Positions 25,301 to 33,964 of a stretch of 64,000 bases of DNA are shown one piece after another; position 1 is the stretch's first letter, and every line of letters starts with the position of its first letter. Both the position numbers and the translations under genes were made by a program. The DNA comes from RPQJ01 sp963846885. GTDB taxonomy: Bacteria > Pseudomonadota > Gammaproteobacteria > Steroidobacterales > Steroidobacteraceae. The DNA lies in assembly GCA_963846885.1 (NCBI GenBank), contig CAWJXS010000008.1, positions 1-64,000 on the forward strand. Direction: 5' to 3'. Below the pieces are notes generated by a model. That model searched no databases. It worked only from the letters and a program-made list of their open reading frames with translations, and was not told where the DNA came from.

Positions 25301-25407
25301 CGCACGATGCCCGGGGCGAGCTTGAAGCCTGCCAGCACGTACAGGCCGAACAGCGCGAGCGGCGCCGCGAACAGCCAGAAAATCTTCGACCTCAGGACGT
25401 TGCCCAC
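22330..25407 (-). CDS. Large DUF748 / AsmA-like inner-membrane-anchored protein
   Basis: 1025 residues. A single N-terminal membrane anchor (FWLFAAPLALFGLYVLAGF) is followed by a long periplasmic repeat of beta-rich AsmA/DUF748 type, with VTINPLKLQAEIKDLSLPD, FKDVQLDAPLARAVIRPDG, FADFSVQPNF and VTLDIPVSGTLDDP-like segments. The C terminus resembles an OmpA-like region (LAELDPAAAERLNALGKAL, KPDLRIEVPIG). Related AsmA-like proteins bridge the periplasm and move phospholipid toward the outer membrane; whether this one does is inference. An Ala/Lys/Arg-rich linker lies near residue 570-610. Confidence 0.8.
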   Translation of the reverse strand: MGNVLRSKIFWLFAAPLALFGLYVLAGFKLAPGIVRSQAIDFVRENYARELTLGEVTINPLKLQAEIKDLSLPDTDGKPMVAFRRLFVDFELSSIWERAFVFKDVQLDAPLARAVIRPDGSVNLADLALPDEEDKKDEPLPAIWIQQFALGEGTVEFADLARRVPLDRRFTPVHFKLENFRTTPEGGAFGLTAATQNAELLEWRGTFALAPQVSSAGDLAVTKLNLPGALEVAGVELPFVIPQGEMNLRGSYKLALGEPMQLDVHLPQMQIDGLSLRARGLEQDYVAVPTVVISDTKIAMPANTVSLGTIAAAGVKADVWTLPDGTLNVDQLFAADPAAAAAPPAVSESAAGSPAPPVTAEAPWTVSVGSVALTEAAISYEDRALEPVARFELSPLNVAISSVSLDLAQPLPVTFDAKINGAATLQGQGKVVPEPFAADIDIKLADFPLDALQPYVNGTADLTIKRGTVGAAGSFSLAPAGTGRPELAFAGDATLAGFSSIDNALEQDFLNFERVELSKLKFALAPDSMSIDRVRVVQPFARVIISSDAVLNVAAVLDPAGTAAAVAEAKAAAAAAATPQRKQTRAEIRAEERAEKAAAEARKLAASAPPPELKETGMPVRIREVLVAGGTMDFADFSVQPNFAAAIEGLSGTITGVSTDPNARAKVKLEGNVGEFSPVLIAGELQPFAYDRYTDIALSFKNISLPVFNPYSGKFAGYNIAKGKLFTDLHYQVDHRKLTAQHKIRIDQLEWGEATASKDEATLPVKFATSLLKDADGVITLDIPVSGTLDDPTLRIGPIVWQVIKNILSKAVTAPFRALGALFKGAEEAQFIDFQPGLAELDPAAAERLNALGKALAPKPDLRIEVPIGVEAALDGEALAEARYQSALATAMGATLHGKKQAEAPLPAFDTLPADRREAVLTALYTQLSGAEPVFPEAPERAEDVSRKEAKAQAEQERITWLEQECRKRATAESADLEKLGQQRGAAVQAALLRETGLQPERVFLATEGKVTANDKLVRLELAVK

Positions 25408-25491
25408 GGCTGCATCTCGCTCATGTATTCACGACGGCGCAAGGCGGATGGCGCCCGGCACGCAACGCCGCGGCGCCATCCACGGGACGGT

Positions 25492-26187
25492 TCAGCGTTC
25501 GTCGCCGAGCCAACGATAGAAAAAGCCAGCGATCACTGCGCCGATCATGGGTGCCACCCAGAACAGCCACAGCTGCGAGAGCGCCCAACCTTGCACGATC
25601 AGCGCCGGACCCGTGCTGCGCGCAGGGTTAACGGACGTGTTGGTGACCGGGATGCTGATCAGGTGGATGAGCGTGAGGCCCAATCCGATCGCGATCGGCG
25701 CGAAGCCGGCCGGAGCGCGGCGATCGGTGGCGCCCAGGATGATCAACAGGAACATCAGGGTCATCACGACTTCGGTCAGGAAGCCCGACGTGAGCGAGTA
25801 GCCGCCCGGCGAGTGCTCGCCGTAGCCGTTCGAGGCCAGGCCGCCGGCGAGGTCGAAACCCGCCTTGCCCGAGGCAATCGTATAGAGCACGAAGGCGCCG
25901 ACGAAAGCGCCGATGACCTGCGCGACGATGTACGGCAGCACCTCGCCGGCCGGATGCCGGCCACCGGCCCAGAGGCCGACGGTGACAGCCGGATTGAGGT
26001 GACAGCCGGAAATGTGGCCGATCGCAAAGGCCATCGTCAGCACAGTGAGGCCGAACGCGAGCGACACGCCCGCGAGGCCGATGCCGACGTCCGGGAACGC
26101 GGCCGCGAGCACTGCGCTGCCGCAGCCTCCGAGCACGAGCCAGAACGTACCGATGAATTCGGCGGCGAGTTTCTTCGACATGGGCAT
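25492..26187 (-). CDS. aqpZ: Aquaporin Z
   Basis: 231 residues, six membrane helices plus the two half-helices with NPA motifs: GCHLNPAVTVGLWAGGR and TNTSVNPARSTGPAL. Selectivity filter residues agree with a water channel (Phe in FGLTVLTMAF, His in LIHLISIPVTN, Thr and Arg in the second NPA loop). The start at 26187 is chosen because GGAG is eight bases upstream; MSKK at 26181 is the alternative. Confidence 0.92.
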   Translation of the reverse strand: MPMSKKLAAEFIGTFWLVLGGCGSAVLAAAFPDVGIGLAGVSLAFGLTVLTMAFAIGHISGCHLNPAVTVGLWAGGRHPAGEVLPYIVAQVIGAFVGAFVLYTIASGKAGFDLAGGLASNGYGEHSPGGYSLTSGFLTEVVMTLMFLLIILGATDRRAPAGFAPIAIGLGLTLIHLISIPVTNTSVNPARSTGPALIVQGWALSQLWLFWVAPMIGAVIAGFFYRWLGDER

Positions 26188-26309
26188 GCGGACACTCCAG
26201 AGTGACTATGGTTATCGATTTGTCCCGGCGCGGACCCAGTCCGAGCCGACTCCCCACCCCGCCGTGGCCGCACTCTAGCGACCCGGGGCGGTTCGTCACA
26301 AGCGCCGCG

Positions 26310-27743
26310 CTATTCGGGCAGGACTTTGCCCGGATTCAGGATGCCGTTGGGATCCAGCGCCCGCTTGATGGCGCCCATCGTGGCGAGAGCCACGGGATCC
26401 TTGTGGCGGGCCAGCAGCCCGCGCTTGAGCTGGCCGATGCCGTGTTCCGCACTGATCGAACCCCGAAATTCGCGCACGCACTCGTGGACTGCCTCGCCGA
26501 GGGCATCCTGCAGGGCCAGGAAAGCCGCGCGGTTCGCGTGGTCGGCGGGTTCGCTCAGGTTGAAGTGCAGGTTACCGTCGCCCACGTGGCCGTAGGCGAC
26601 CAGCCGTGCCGCTGGCGCCACTCGTGCCACGGCGGCGGTGGCGCGTTGCAGGAATTCGGGTAACGCGGCAACGGGCACGGCAACGTCGTGCTTGATGCTC
26701 GCGCCCTCTTTGCGCTGAGCCTCCGGCACCGATTCGCGCAACCGCCACAGCGCCTCGCGCTGGGTCATCGACTCGGCGAACGCCGCTTCCAGCACGTGCC
26801 CGCGCTCCATCGCGCCAGCCAGCGCGTGCTCGAGCAGGCCGCGCAACTGCGGATCCTGGCGCGCGCTCGAAACCTCGCACAGGACGTAGGCCGGGTAGAC
26901 GCCGGGCAGCGGGTCGGTCACGCCCGGGACGTGGCGCAGCGTGAAATCGAGCGCGATGCGCGGCAGGTATTCAAAGGTGGTGACACAGTCACCGGTCGCC
27001 GTCCGCAATAGTCCGAGGAGCTCGACGGCGGCCCTCATGTCGGGCACTGCCAAGAAGGCCGTCTCGATCGTGCGGGGCACCGGGAAGAGCTTGAGGCTTG
27101 CTGCCGTGATCACGCCCAGCGTGCCCTCGGCCCCGATGAACAGGTTGCGCAGGTCGTAACCCGTGTTGTCCTTGCGCAGGCTCGACAGCCCGTCGATGAC
27201 GCGGCCATCGGCCAGCACCACTTCGAGCCCGAGCACGAGGTCGCGCGCCACGCCATAGCGCACCGCTGCGAGGCCGCCCGCGTTCGTCGAGAGGTTGCCG
27301 CCGATCTGGCAACTGCCTTCGGACCCCAGCGCCAACGGAAACAGTCGTTCCGCCGACTGTGCCGCCGCCTGCACGTTCGCGAGCACGCAACCGGCCTCGG
27401 CGATGAGCGAGAAATTGGCGGCATCCACTGCACGGATTCGATCGAGACGATGCAGCGACAGGACGAGCTGGTGGCCGCGGGCGTCTGGCGTGGCGCCGCC
27501 ACAGTAGCTCGTGTTGCCGCCCTGCGGCACCACGCCGATGCGCGCAGCGTTGCATTCCGCCAGCACAGCGGCCACTTCCGCCGTGCTGGCGGGGCAGGCG
27601 ATGAAGGGTGTCGCGCCGCGGAAGAGTCCGCGGAAGTCGACGAGAAAGCGCTCCATCGCGCCTGGCGCATCGATGCAACCAGCCGGGCCGAGCACGTCCC
27701 GGATACGCTGCAGCGCTAGCGCCTGGTTGGCTGGAGTGCCCAT
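26310..27743 (-). CDS. FAD-binding 2-hydroxyacid dehydrogenase (GlcD / D-2-HGDH type)
   Basis: 477 residues. VAO-family flavoprotein oxidising D-2-hydroxyacids. PCMH-type FAD domain with VVPQGGNTSYCGGA, LGSEGSCQIGGNLSTNAGG, YGVARDLVLGLEVVL and IGAEGTLGVITAASLKL. The C-terminal substrate domain has GHVGDGNLHFNL (metal-binding His) and SAEHGIGQLKRG, ending LDPNGILNPGKVLP. The layout is that of D-2-hydroxyglutarate or D-lactate dehydrogenases without the Fe-S domain; the exact substrate is not clear. It follows the thioredoxin-CcdA-like gene by 26 bases, so probably one transcript. Confidence 0.88.
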   Translation of the reverse strand: MGTPANQALALQRIRDVLGPAGCIDAPGAMERFLVDFRGLFRGATPFIACPASTAEVAAVLAECNAARIGVVPQGGNTSYCGGATPDARGHQLVLSLHRLDRIRAVDAANFSLIAEAGCVLANVQAAAQSAERLFPLALGSEGSCQIGGNLSTNAGGLAAVRYGVARDLVLGLEVVLADGRVIDGLSSLRKDNTGYDLRNLFIGAEGTLGVITAASLKLFPVPRTIETAFLAVPDMRAAVELLGLLRTATGDCVTTFEYLPRIALDFTLRHVPGVTDPLPGVYPAYVLCEVSSARQDPQLRGLLEHALAGAMERGHVLEAAFAESMTQREALWRLRESVPEAQRKEGASIKHDVAVPVAALPEFLQRATAAVARVAPAARLVAYGHVGDGNLHFNLSEPADHANRAAFLALQDALGEAVHECVREFRGSISAEHGIGQLKRGLLARHKDPVALATMGAIKRALDPNGILNPGKVLPE

Positions 27744-27769
27744 GGTCCTGGCAGCCGGCACCCCCGGCC

Positions 27770-29113
27770 TCAGGCTCCGGCCGCTTTCGGTCGCGTAATC
27801 CGGGCGATCACCACCGAGGCGACCACAGCGAGCAGCAGCACGCCGATCGAGATCGTCGGGTTGGTCAGCAGCGAAGGCGCGAGGAGCAGGACCAGCGCGA
27901 AGCCGAGCATCATGAAACCCGAGATCAGTTTCAGCAGCCGGCCTTCGGCTTCGCTCAGCTTGCGTGCGCCCATGGTCTTCGTGAACACGGTGACGATGAC
28001 GAGCAGCGGGATCACGTAGATCACGTTATAGACCCCGAGCCACGCGTAGTACTGCCAGGTCTCGAGGTCGTGCGCCTTGGTCAGCGTGAGCGTGTAGACC
28101 ATCGGGAACCCGGCGGTGCACAGCAGTTCGTACGAATTCGCCACGATCGCGAGCAGCACCGTGCCGAGCAGCATCGGTCCCATGCTGCCGCTGGTGACGA
28201 CTTCGCGCATGCGCTTGAACAGGCCGGGCTTGGCTGCGTCCGGAATGGACAGGCTCGGCCCCGCCTTGAACCAGAAGTAATCCTTGATGTTCAGGATCGC
28301 GACGAGCAGCGCGACCAGCCCCGCGATGAACGTGATCACCCGCAGTTCGCCGGCGATCAGGAAGACATTGAGCCAGGCCGCCATGAACACGAAGTACACG
28401 AGCCCGGAGATCAGCACGAACGTGCCACCCACGATCGCCATGCGCGTGCGGCTCTTGGCGTGCACCAGCAGGCTCAGCAGGAAGAGCAGTACGAAGAACG
28501 CGCACGGATTGAACGCGTCCATGCCGGCAAGGACGACGGTGAGCACGGGCAGTGACAGCGCCTTGGCATCGATCGTGCCGAGAAACGGCACGCTGACCGT
28601 GGTGCCTGCCTTCTCTTCGGCGGCGGAAGCCACGGCGGCCGTGCCGGAGCCGTCAGCCGTCGCAGCAGCAGCGGAGGGCGGCGGGCTCGACAGGCGACGC
28701 TCGTGGCAAGCCTGCAATGCCTCGGCCAGCTGCTTGCCGCTGGTCTCCACGGCGTCGAAGCCGATCACCACCTGCCGGCAGAACATGAACCCCGGGGTCG
28801 ACAGTGCTTCGACGCCCAGCGACTTGGCCGTGTTGAAGTAGAGGCGCGCGTTTTCGCGATTGTCCTTGACCGAGTACCGCTTGAGCTGCAGCCAGGGGTT
28901 TTCCTGCGCGAACTGTTCCAGCCAGGGCTTGGCGGCCTGGCAGTGCGGGCAGGTGGGCGAATAGAAGTAGAACAGCGTGACCGACCCGGGCTCCTCCCCG
29001 TACCAGAAGGCGTCCGCTGCCGGGTCGACGGTGGGATGGCTGGCATCCTGGGCAACGGCCGGGCCTGCGCACAGCAGCGCCAGGGTCAGCAGGAACAGGT
29101 GTACGAATCTCAT
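27770..29113 (-). CDS. Exported thioredoxin-fold domain fused to a CcdA-like membrane domain
   Basis: 447 residues. Signal peptide to about residue 21, a periplasmic thioredoxin fold with FYFYSPTCPHCQAAKPWLEQF (active site CPHC; split as YSPTCPHC), a cis-Pro loop STPGFMFC, then a linker and six membrane helices. Two membrane cysteines are present (MDAFNPCAFFVLLF and SYELLCTAGFPM), the CcdA/DsbD pattern. The domain order, thioredoxin first then transmembrane, is the reverse of most DsbD arrangements. It probably passes reducing equivalents across the inner membrane to a periplasmic target; possible targets are cytochrome c biogenesis or oxidised proteins. Confidence 0.82.
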   Translation of the reverse strand: MRFVHLFLLTLALLCAGPAVAQDASHPTVDPAADAFWYGEEPGSVTLFYFYSPTCPHCQAAKPWLEQFAQENPWLQLKRYSVKDNRENARLYFNTAKSLGVEALSTPGFMFCRQVVIGFDAVETSGKQLAEALQACHERRLSSPPPSAAAATADGSGTAAVASAAEEKAGTTVSVPFLGTIDAKALSLPVLTVVLAGMDAFNPCAFFVLLFLLSLLVHAKSRTRMAIVGGTFVLISGLVYFVFMAAWLNVFLIAGELRVITFIAGLVALLVAILNIKDYFWFKAGPSLSIPDAAKPGLFKRMREVVTSGSMGPMLLGTVLLAIVANSYELLCTAGFPMVYTLTLTKAHDLETWQYYAWLGVYNVIYVIPLLVIVTVFTKTMGARKLSEAEGRLLKLISGFMMLGFALVLLLAPSLLTNPTISIGVLLLAVVASVVIARITRPKAAGA

Positions 29114-29408
29114 GCGCGCGACCGCGGGTACAGTTTCATGGGGTGCATTCTCACATGCCGGCGGAAGTTGCCGCCAAGTTCAACGGCCGGGCCCATCCTC
29201 GGCGTCGGGGTGCGCGAATTCTAGCGGCGGGGCCGCGGGGAACGGTCCGGTCTTGTACCGATACCCCTATGGAAGTTCTGCACAGGTCCGCAGCGGCCGC
29301 CACGGTCGCCATGCTATCCGGTAGCCGTCACCGAGCACTCAAGGTCCGCCGCGCCGGTTTCCAATTGGGCACCGCGCGTCGAACACGCGAGGGCGACCCG
29401 TCGCTGGC

Positions 29409-29482
29409 GCGTCCGACCCGGGACCGTTCCCCGAGCTTGGAAAGGCAGACACGCGCTCTGGGAACGGTCCCGGGTCGGACGC
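29409..29482. repeat. Core-loop palindrome family, copy 4
   Basis: 27-bp arms (29409-29435, 29456-29482) with one mismatch, around the core at 29436-29455. The arm sequence (GTCCGACCCGGGACCG...) is unrelated to copies 2 and 3. Confidence 0.85.
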
Positions 29483-29513
29483 TTGCGACATGCCAGCCTG
29501 CGACGCTGCCAGA

Positions 29514-29587
29514 GCGCTCGATCCGGTGCCTGTCACAGAGCGCGTGTCTGCCTTTCCAAGCTCGGTGACAGGCACCGGATCGAGCGC
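29514..29587. repeat. Core-loop palindrome family, copy 5
   Basis: 27-bp arms (29514-29540, 29561-29587) with one mismatch at the same fourth position from the loop. Core in reverse orientation at 29541-29560. It lies 55 bases from the Anbu stop. Confidence 0.85.
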
Positions 29588-29642
29588 ACGCAAGGCGTCA
29601 CTTGCGGACCTCTGCAGAGCTTCCCTAGCTAGCGGGCCGTTG

Positions 29643-30434
29643 TCACTTCGCGCGTGGCAGGCGGGACGGCGGCGGCGCCAGCACGCCCGCTTCGGGCGGC
29701 GACGTGAGCAGCCAATCGGGATTGGGCAGCTCGGAGAAGATCTCGCGCAGCGCCTCGCCCCAGCGCTCGCGGATGCGGTGGAAGTACTCGTTGGTCGAAT
29801 CGATGTCGACGTGGCTGCTCACGCGGCATTCGTCGCGGCGGACGATGACCAGGTCGAGCGGCAGTCCGACCGACAGGTTCGAGCGGATCGTCGAGTCCAT
29901 CGAGATCAGCGCGCACTTGGCGGCTTCGCTCAACGGCATGCTGCGGCGGATCACGCGATCGATGATCGGCTTGCCGTATTTCGACTCGCCGATCTGGAAA
30001 TAGGTGGTGTCCGGCGTCGCCTCGACGAAGTTGCCGGCCGCGTAAATGTGGAAGAGGCGCGGCATCTCGTCCTTGATCTGCCCGCCGAGAATGAACGAGG
30101 CGTTGAACTCGATGCCTTGCTGCCGCAGCGCCTCGGCATCGCGGGTGTGCATCTCACGCATCGCGCTGCCCACGCCGCGGGCGGCCTCGAACAGGTTCGG
30201 GCAGTTCAGCAGGTTGCCTTCGACCTGCGCGCTCATGCGCTCGGCCAGCAGGTTGAGGACGCCCTGGGTGATGGCCAGGTTGCCGGCCGACATCAGGACG
30301 ATGACCCGGTCGCCCGCGCGCTCGAAGACGGTCGTCTTGCGGAACGTGTTGATCTGGTCGACCCCGGCATTGGTGCGGGAGTCGGAGAGAAACACCAGGC
30401 CCGCATCCAGCAGCATAGCCACGCAATAAGTCAT
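29643..30434 (-). CDS. anbu: Anbu, bacterial proteasome-beta homologue
   Basis: 263 residues. Ntn-hydrolase of the proteasome/HslV superfamily. The start at 30434 gives MTYCVAMLLDAGLVFLSDSR, so removal of Met exposes the nucleophilic Thr, as in other Anbu proteins; the longer upstream frame is non-homologous. Family segments are TNAGVDQINTFRK, VLMSAGNLAITQGVLNLL, FILGGQIKDEMPRLFHIY, FQIGESKYGKPIIDRVI and NLSVGLPLDLVIVRRDE. Anbu assembles into open helical or lock-washer particles; its physiological substrate is unknown. It is the last gene of a four-gene operon with transglutaminase, alpha-E and ATP-grasp genes, the linkage under which the family was defined. Confidence 0.92.
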   Translation of the reverse strand: MTYCVAMLLDAGLVFLSDSRTNAGVDQINTFRKTTVFERAGDRVIVLMSAGNLAITQGVLNLLAERMSAQVEGNLLNCPNLFEAARGVGSAMREMHTRDAEALRQQGIEFNASFILGGQIKDEMPRLFHIYAAGNFVEATPDTTYFQIGESKYGKPIIDRVIRRSMPLSEAAKCALISMDSTIRSNLSVGLPLDLVIVRRDECRVSSHVDIDSTNEYFHRIRERWGEALREIFSELPNPDWLLTSPPEAGVLAPPPSRLPRAK

Positions 30435-30516
30435 TAGAGATCCGGGTGCGCGATGAGGATAGGAATGGTAGGCCCGCCGCGCAGCCGCTGCAAAGCGCGA
30501 CCCCGGGGGCAATGAC

Positions 30517-31365
30517 TCACTGTTGCTGATGGCCGTTCGCCTGGGCAGGCGTCGGGCTGCCAACTGCGGCCAGTTTGACTGCGACACTGAGTTTTTCGCG
30601 GCCGCCGCCGCGGCGAACGCCACGCACCGGCGCGGCGTCCAGATAATCGCGCCCGACCGCGAGGCGGCAGTGCGCGGACCCGGCTGCTTCACCATGCGTC
30701 ACGTCGAGGCTCAGCCAGCCCTCGTCGTCGCTGAGCCACGCATCCACCCACGCATGGCTCGCGACTTCGCCGGTCGTGCCGGTGTAGACGTAGCCGCTCA
30801 CGTAACGCGCGGGGATCCCGGCGGCGCGGCAGCACGCGACGTAAACGTGCGCCTGGTCCTGGCATACGCCGAGCCCGAGTTCGACGGCCTCGGCCGCGGA
30901 GTGGCTGACGTCGGTGATGCCCGGCTGGTATTCCACCACCTCGCGCACGCCGGCGACGAGGTCCATGAGCGTCGCGCGGCTGGCAGGGTGGCGACCCAGG
31001 TGGCGATCGGCAATCTCGCGCAGGCGGCTGTCCGGGCGTGTCAGCGCAGTCGGGGCGAGGAACGCGAGCCGTGACAGCTCGCCATCGAGCGGCGGCATCA
31101 CGCGGGTGCCTGCTTCGTCCGGCGCGATGTCGGCCACGCCCTCGACCACGATGCGCAGTTCGCGATGCGGCGACTCCATGGTGACGACGTGCGTGAGGTT
31201 GCCGTAGGTATCGACCTGCTCGAGCCTTTCGCCCGGCGCAGTGATTCTCCATGCCAGCACTCGCTGGCCGCGCTCGGCCCGTGGCGTGAGCTTGAGCGAC
31301 TGGATGCTGTAGCTGACGGTCTCCTCGTAGACGTAGCTCGTTTCGTGGCGGATGTGCAGTTGCAT
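30517..31365 (-). CDS. Transglutaminase-like cysteine peptidase of the Anbu operon
   Basis: 282 residues. N-terminal beta domain (MQLHIRHETSYVYEETVSYS) followed by a papain-like transglutaminase core with the triad Cys in GLGVCQDQAHVYVACCRAAG, His in VASHAWVDAWL and Asp in WLSLDVTHGEAAG. Such proteins probably hydrolyse or ligate isopeptide bonds; no substrate is known. Located 82 bases upstream of anbu and 22 bases downstream of the alpha-E gene. Confidence 0.9.
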   Translation of the reverse strand: MQLHIRHETSYVYEETVSYSIQSLKLTPRAERGQRVLAWRITAPGERLEQVDTYGNLTHVVTMESPHRELRIVVEGVADIAPDEAGTRVMPPLDGELSRLAFLAPTALTRPDSRLREIADRHLGRHPASRATLMDLVAGVREVVEYQPGITDVSHSAAEAVELGLGVCQDQAHVYVACCRAAGIPARYVSGYVYTGTTGEVASHAWVDAWLSDDEGWLSLDVTHGEAAGSAHCRLAVGRDYLDAAPVRGVRRGGGREKLSVAVKLAAVGSPTPAQANGHQQQ

Positions 31366-31387
31366 CGCGGCTCCGTTCGACTTCCGT

Positions 31388-32350
31388 TCAGGCGGGCACG
31401 ACGTGACCGAGGAAGTCCCGGCCGATGCGGTCGTTGAGATCCCAGACGCGCGCGATCACGTCGGCGAGCAGCGCGTCTGCGCCGAGGGCGCCGGGCGTGT
31501 CGAGCGTGTCCAGCGTGCCGAAGCGCAGCATCGCGTGCAGCACCCCGGCACGGCGTTGAGTTTCCCCGGACTGCGCGTTCGTCACTGCGTCCAGGTTGTC
31601 GAAGACGAGTGTGGCCGACCGCAGCAGCGAGCGCGGCACGTCCGGGCGGAACGCCGCGAATTCGACCACGTGCAGCGGAGTGACGCGGCCGCGCGAAACG
31701 CGGCGGAAGATCTCATACGCGGAGAGCGCCCGCAGCAGGACCGTCCACGGCAGGTAGTCGTGCGTCACGGGCTCGCCGTCGTTGTCGTTCGTCTCGCACG
31801 CGAGCCGGATGCGCAGCAGGCGCGCGACGCCGTCCGCGCGCTCGAGGAACGTGCCCATCTGCATGAAGTGGTAGCCCTCGTCGCGCAGCATCGAACCCAG
31901 CACCACGCCGCGCGCGAGGTGGGCGCGGTACTTCACCCATTCGATGAACTCGGCGATGTTGCGCGTGGTGTAGCGCGTCGGCGCGTTGGCACGCGCCTCG
32001 AGCCAGGTCGAGTTGAACGTTTCCCACATCTCGCTCGAGATGGTGCCGCGCACTGCGCGCGCGTTCTCACGCGCAGCGCGCAGGCAATTCATGATGCTCG
32101 ACGGGTTGTCGCGATCGAAGGCGAGGAAGTCGATGACGCGATGCGCCTCGAAGTCGTCGCCGAAGCGGGCGGCGTAGTCGTCGAGCAGGTTGAGCGTGGC
32201 GAGCGTGCGGCTCCAGCCGACGCCTTCGCTGGTCAGCTTGCGCGGCAGCAGCGAGAGCCGGTACTGCACGTCGAGCGTGCGCGCGAGGTTCTCGGCCCGT
32301 TCGGCATAGCGCCCGAGCCAGTAGACGTGGTCTGCGGTGCGGCTCAGCAC
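31388..32350 (-). CDS. Alpha-E domain protein
   Basis: 320 residues, almost wholly alpha-helical, matching the alpha-E family: MLSRTADHVYWLGRYAERAEN at the N terminus, FLAFDRDNPSSIMNCLRAAREN, GTISSEMWETFNSTW and DEGYHFMQMGTFLERAD. Conserved charged residues suggest an active site or scaffold, but no activity has been shown. Starts three bases after the ATP-grasp stop, so the two are translated together and probably form a complex. Confidence 0.9.
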   Translation of the reverse strand: MLSRTADHVYWLGRYAERAENLARTLDVQYRLSLLPRKLTSEGVGWSRTLATLNLLDDYAARFGDDFEAHRVIDFLAFDRDNPSSIMNCLRAARENARAVRGTISSEMWETFNSTWLEARANAPTRYTTRNIAEFIEWVKYRAHLARGVVLGSMLRDEGYHFMQMGTFLERADGVARLLRIRLACETNDNDGEPVTHDYLPWTVLLRALSAYEIFRRVSRGRVTPLHVVEFAAFRPDVPRSLLRSATLVFDNLDAVTNAQSGETQRRAGVLHAMLRFGTLDTLDTPGALGADALLADVIARVWDLNDRIGRDFLGHVVPA

Positions 32351-32353
32351 GCG

Positions 32354-33784
32354 TCAGTCCTCCAGCACCCAGGTGTCCTTGGTGCCGCCACCCTGGGACG
32401 AGTTCACCACCAGCGAGCCCGCGCGCAAGGCCACACGCGTCAGGCCGCCGGGCACCACCGTGACTTCCTTGCCGGAGAGCACGAAGGGCCGCAGGTCGAT
32501 GTGCCGCGGCGCCACACCCTGCTCGACGAACGTCGGACAGGTCGACAGCGCCAGTGTCGGCTGGGCGATGTACTTCTCTGGCGCAGCCAGGATGCGCAGC
32601 CGGAAATCTTCACGCTCGGCCGCGGACGCCGTGGGCCCGATCAGCATGCCGTAGCCGCCGGCCCCGTGGACTTCCTTCACGACCAGTTCGTCGAGGTGCG
32701 CGAGGGTGTAGGCGAGGTCGTCCGGCCTGCGCAGCACACGGGTCGGCACGTTGGCGAGCAACGGTTCTTCACCGAGGTAGAAGCGCACCATGTCCGGCAC
32801 GTGCGGGTAGATGGACTTGTCGTCGGCAATGCCGGTGCCGATCGCGTTGGCCACGGTCACGCGGCCGGCGCGGTAGGCGGACATCAGCCCGGGCACGCCG
32901 AGGGCCGAGTCGGAGCGGAACACCAGCGGGTCCAGGAAGTCGTCGTCGATGCGGCGGTAGATCACGTCGACGCGCTGCGGGCCTTGCGTCGTGCGCATGT
33001 AGACGAAGCCGCCGCGCACGAACAGGTCCTGGCCCTCGACCAGTTCCACGCCCATCTGCTGCGCGAGGAACGCGTGCTCGAAGTACGCGCTGTTGTGCGC
33101 GCCCGGCGTCAGCACCACGACGACGGGCTCGGCCACGCCTGCCGGCGCCGCGCTCGCCAGGTTCTCGAGCAGCCGGTCGGGGTAGTGCTCGACCGGCGCG
33201 ACCCGGTTCAGGGCGAAGAGCTCGGGGAACAGCCGCATCATCATCTTGCGGTCTTCGAGCATGTACGAAACGCCCGACGGCACGCGCAGGTTGTCCTCGA
33301 GCACGTAGAACTCGCCCTGGCCCGCACGGACGACGTCGATGCCGGCGATGTGCGCGTAGATGCCGCCCGGCACGTCGAGGCCCTGCATCTCGGGCCGGTA
33401 CTGGTTGTTGCAGAAGATCTGCTCGGGTGGCAGCACCCCGGCGCGCAGGATGTCCTGGCCGTGATAGATGTCCGCGACGAAGGCGTTCAGCGCCTGCACG
33501 CGCTGCCGCAGGCCCGCGGCCAGCTTGCGCCATTCCTCCGCCGAGAGGATGCGGGGCACGATGTCGAACGGAATCAGGCGCTCATTGCCGTCCTGTTCGC
33601 CATACACCGCGAAGGTGATGCCCACCCGGTGGAACAGGCTGTCGGCCTCGGCGCGCTTCTGGCGCAGCGCGTCCGCGGGTTCGCGGATCAGCCAGTCGGA
33701 GTACACCCCATACGGCGGGCGCACCTGCCCGTCGGGGGTGTACATCTCGTCGTAAGGCGCGGGGGTGGGTGCTGGGGTTTCCAT
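32354..33784 (-). CDS. Circularly permuted type 2 ATP-grasp protein
   Basis: 476 residues. First gene of the Anbu operon. ATP-grasp ligase of the circularly permuted class predicted to form peptide-like bonds. Visible segments: FNERLIPFDIVPRI-like start, YRPEMQGLDVPGGIYAHIAGIDVVR (split), EFYVLEDNLRVPSGVSYMLE with the metal-binding residues, LTPGAHNSAYFEHAFLAQQM, LFVRGGFVYMRTT, NAIGTGIADDKSIYPHVP and PRHIDLRPFVLSG. With alpha-E and transglutaminase proteins it was proposed to make and remove a peptide modification; this remains a prediction. Confidence 0.9.
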   Translation of the reverse strand: METPAPTPAPYDEMYTPDGQVRPPYGVYSDWLIREPADALRQKRAEADSLFHRVGITFAVYGEQDGNERLIPFDIVPRILSAEEWRKLAAGLRQRVQALNAFVADIYHGQDILRAGVLPPEQIFCNNQYRPEMQGLDVPGGIYAHIAGIDVVRAGQGEFYVLEDNLRVPSGVSYMLEDRKMMMRLFPELFALNRVAPVEHYPDRLLENLASAAPAGVAEPVVVVLTPGAHNSAYFEHAFLAQQMGVELVEGQDLFVRGGFVYMRTTQGPQRVDVIYRRIDDDFLDPLVFRSDSALGVPGLMSAYRAGRVTVANAIGTGIADDKSIYPHVPDMVRFYLGEEPLLANVPTRVLRRPDDLAYTLAHLDELVVKEVHGAGGYGMLIGPTASAAEREDFRLRILAAPEKYIAQPTLALSTCPTFVEQGVAPRHIDLRPFVLSGKEVTVVPGGLTRVALRAGSLVVNSSQGGGTKDTWVLED

Positions 33785-33964
33785 TGAGCGGCGGCAAGAG
33801 GTCCGATTCGCTCAAGCGAGAATCGTGCCAAGGCCGGGAAGCCCGGAATGGCGCATCCGGTGCGCCCTGGAGGTGCACCCAGCCCCACCGGGCTGGGACG
33901 CTGTGCCAATTTGGTGCGCGCGCGGGCCCGCACCCGCGGCGTCCGCAGTCAGTCGTCCAACCGT

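Larger units (their letters stand above)
29114..29642. other. Intergenic region with two core-loop palindromes
   Basis: About 530 bases between the thioredoxin-CcdA-like start and the Anbu stop. The first 290 bases contain the promoter side of the former with no motif I recognise; palindromes occupy 29409-29587. No gene is supported. Confidence 0.75.

Noticed and set aside
29409..29587. Rho-independent terminators only
   Set aside because: No T-tract follows, the stems (27 bp) are too long, and the loop is invariant across loci.
31352..33787. 811-codon open frame on + opposite the ATP-grasp and alpha-E genes
   Set aside because: Spans two real genes on the other strand, made of His/Arg/Val-rich sequence with no recognisable fold.
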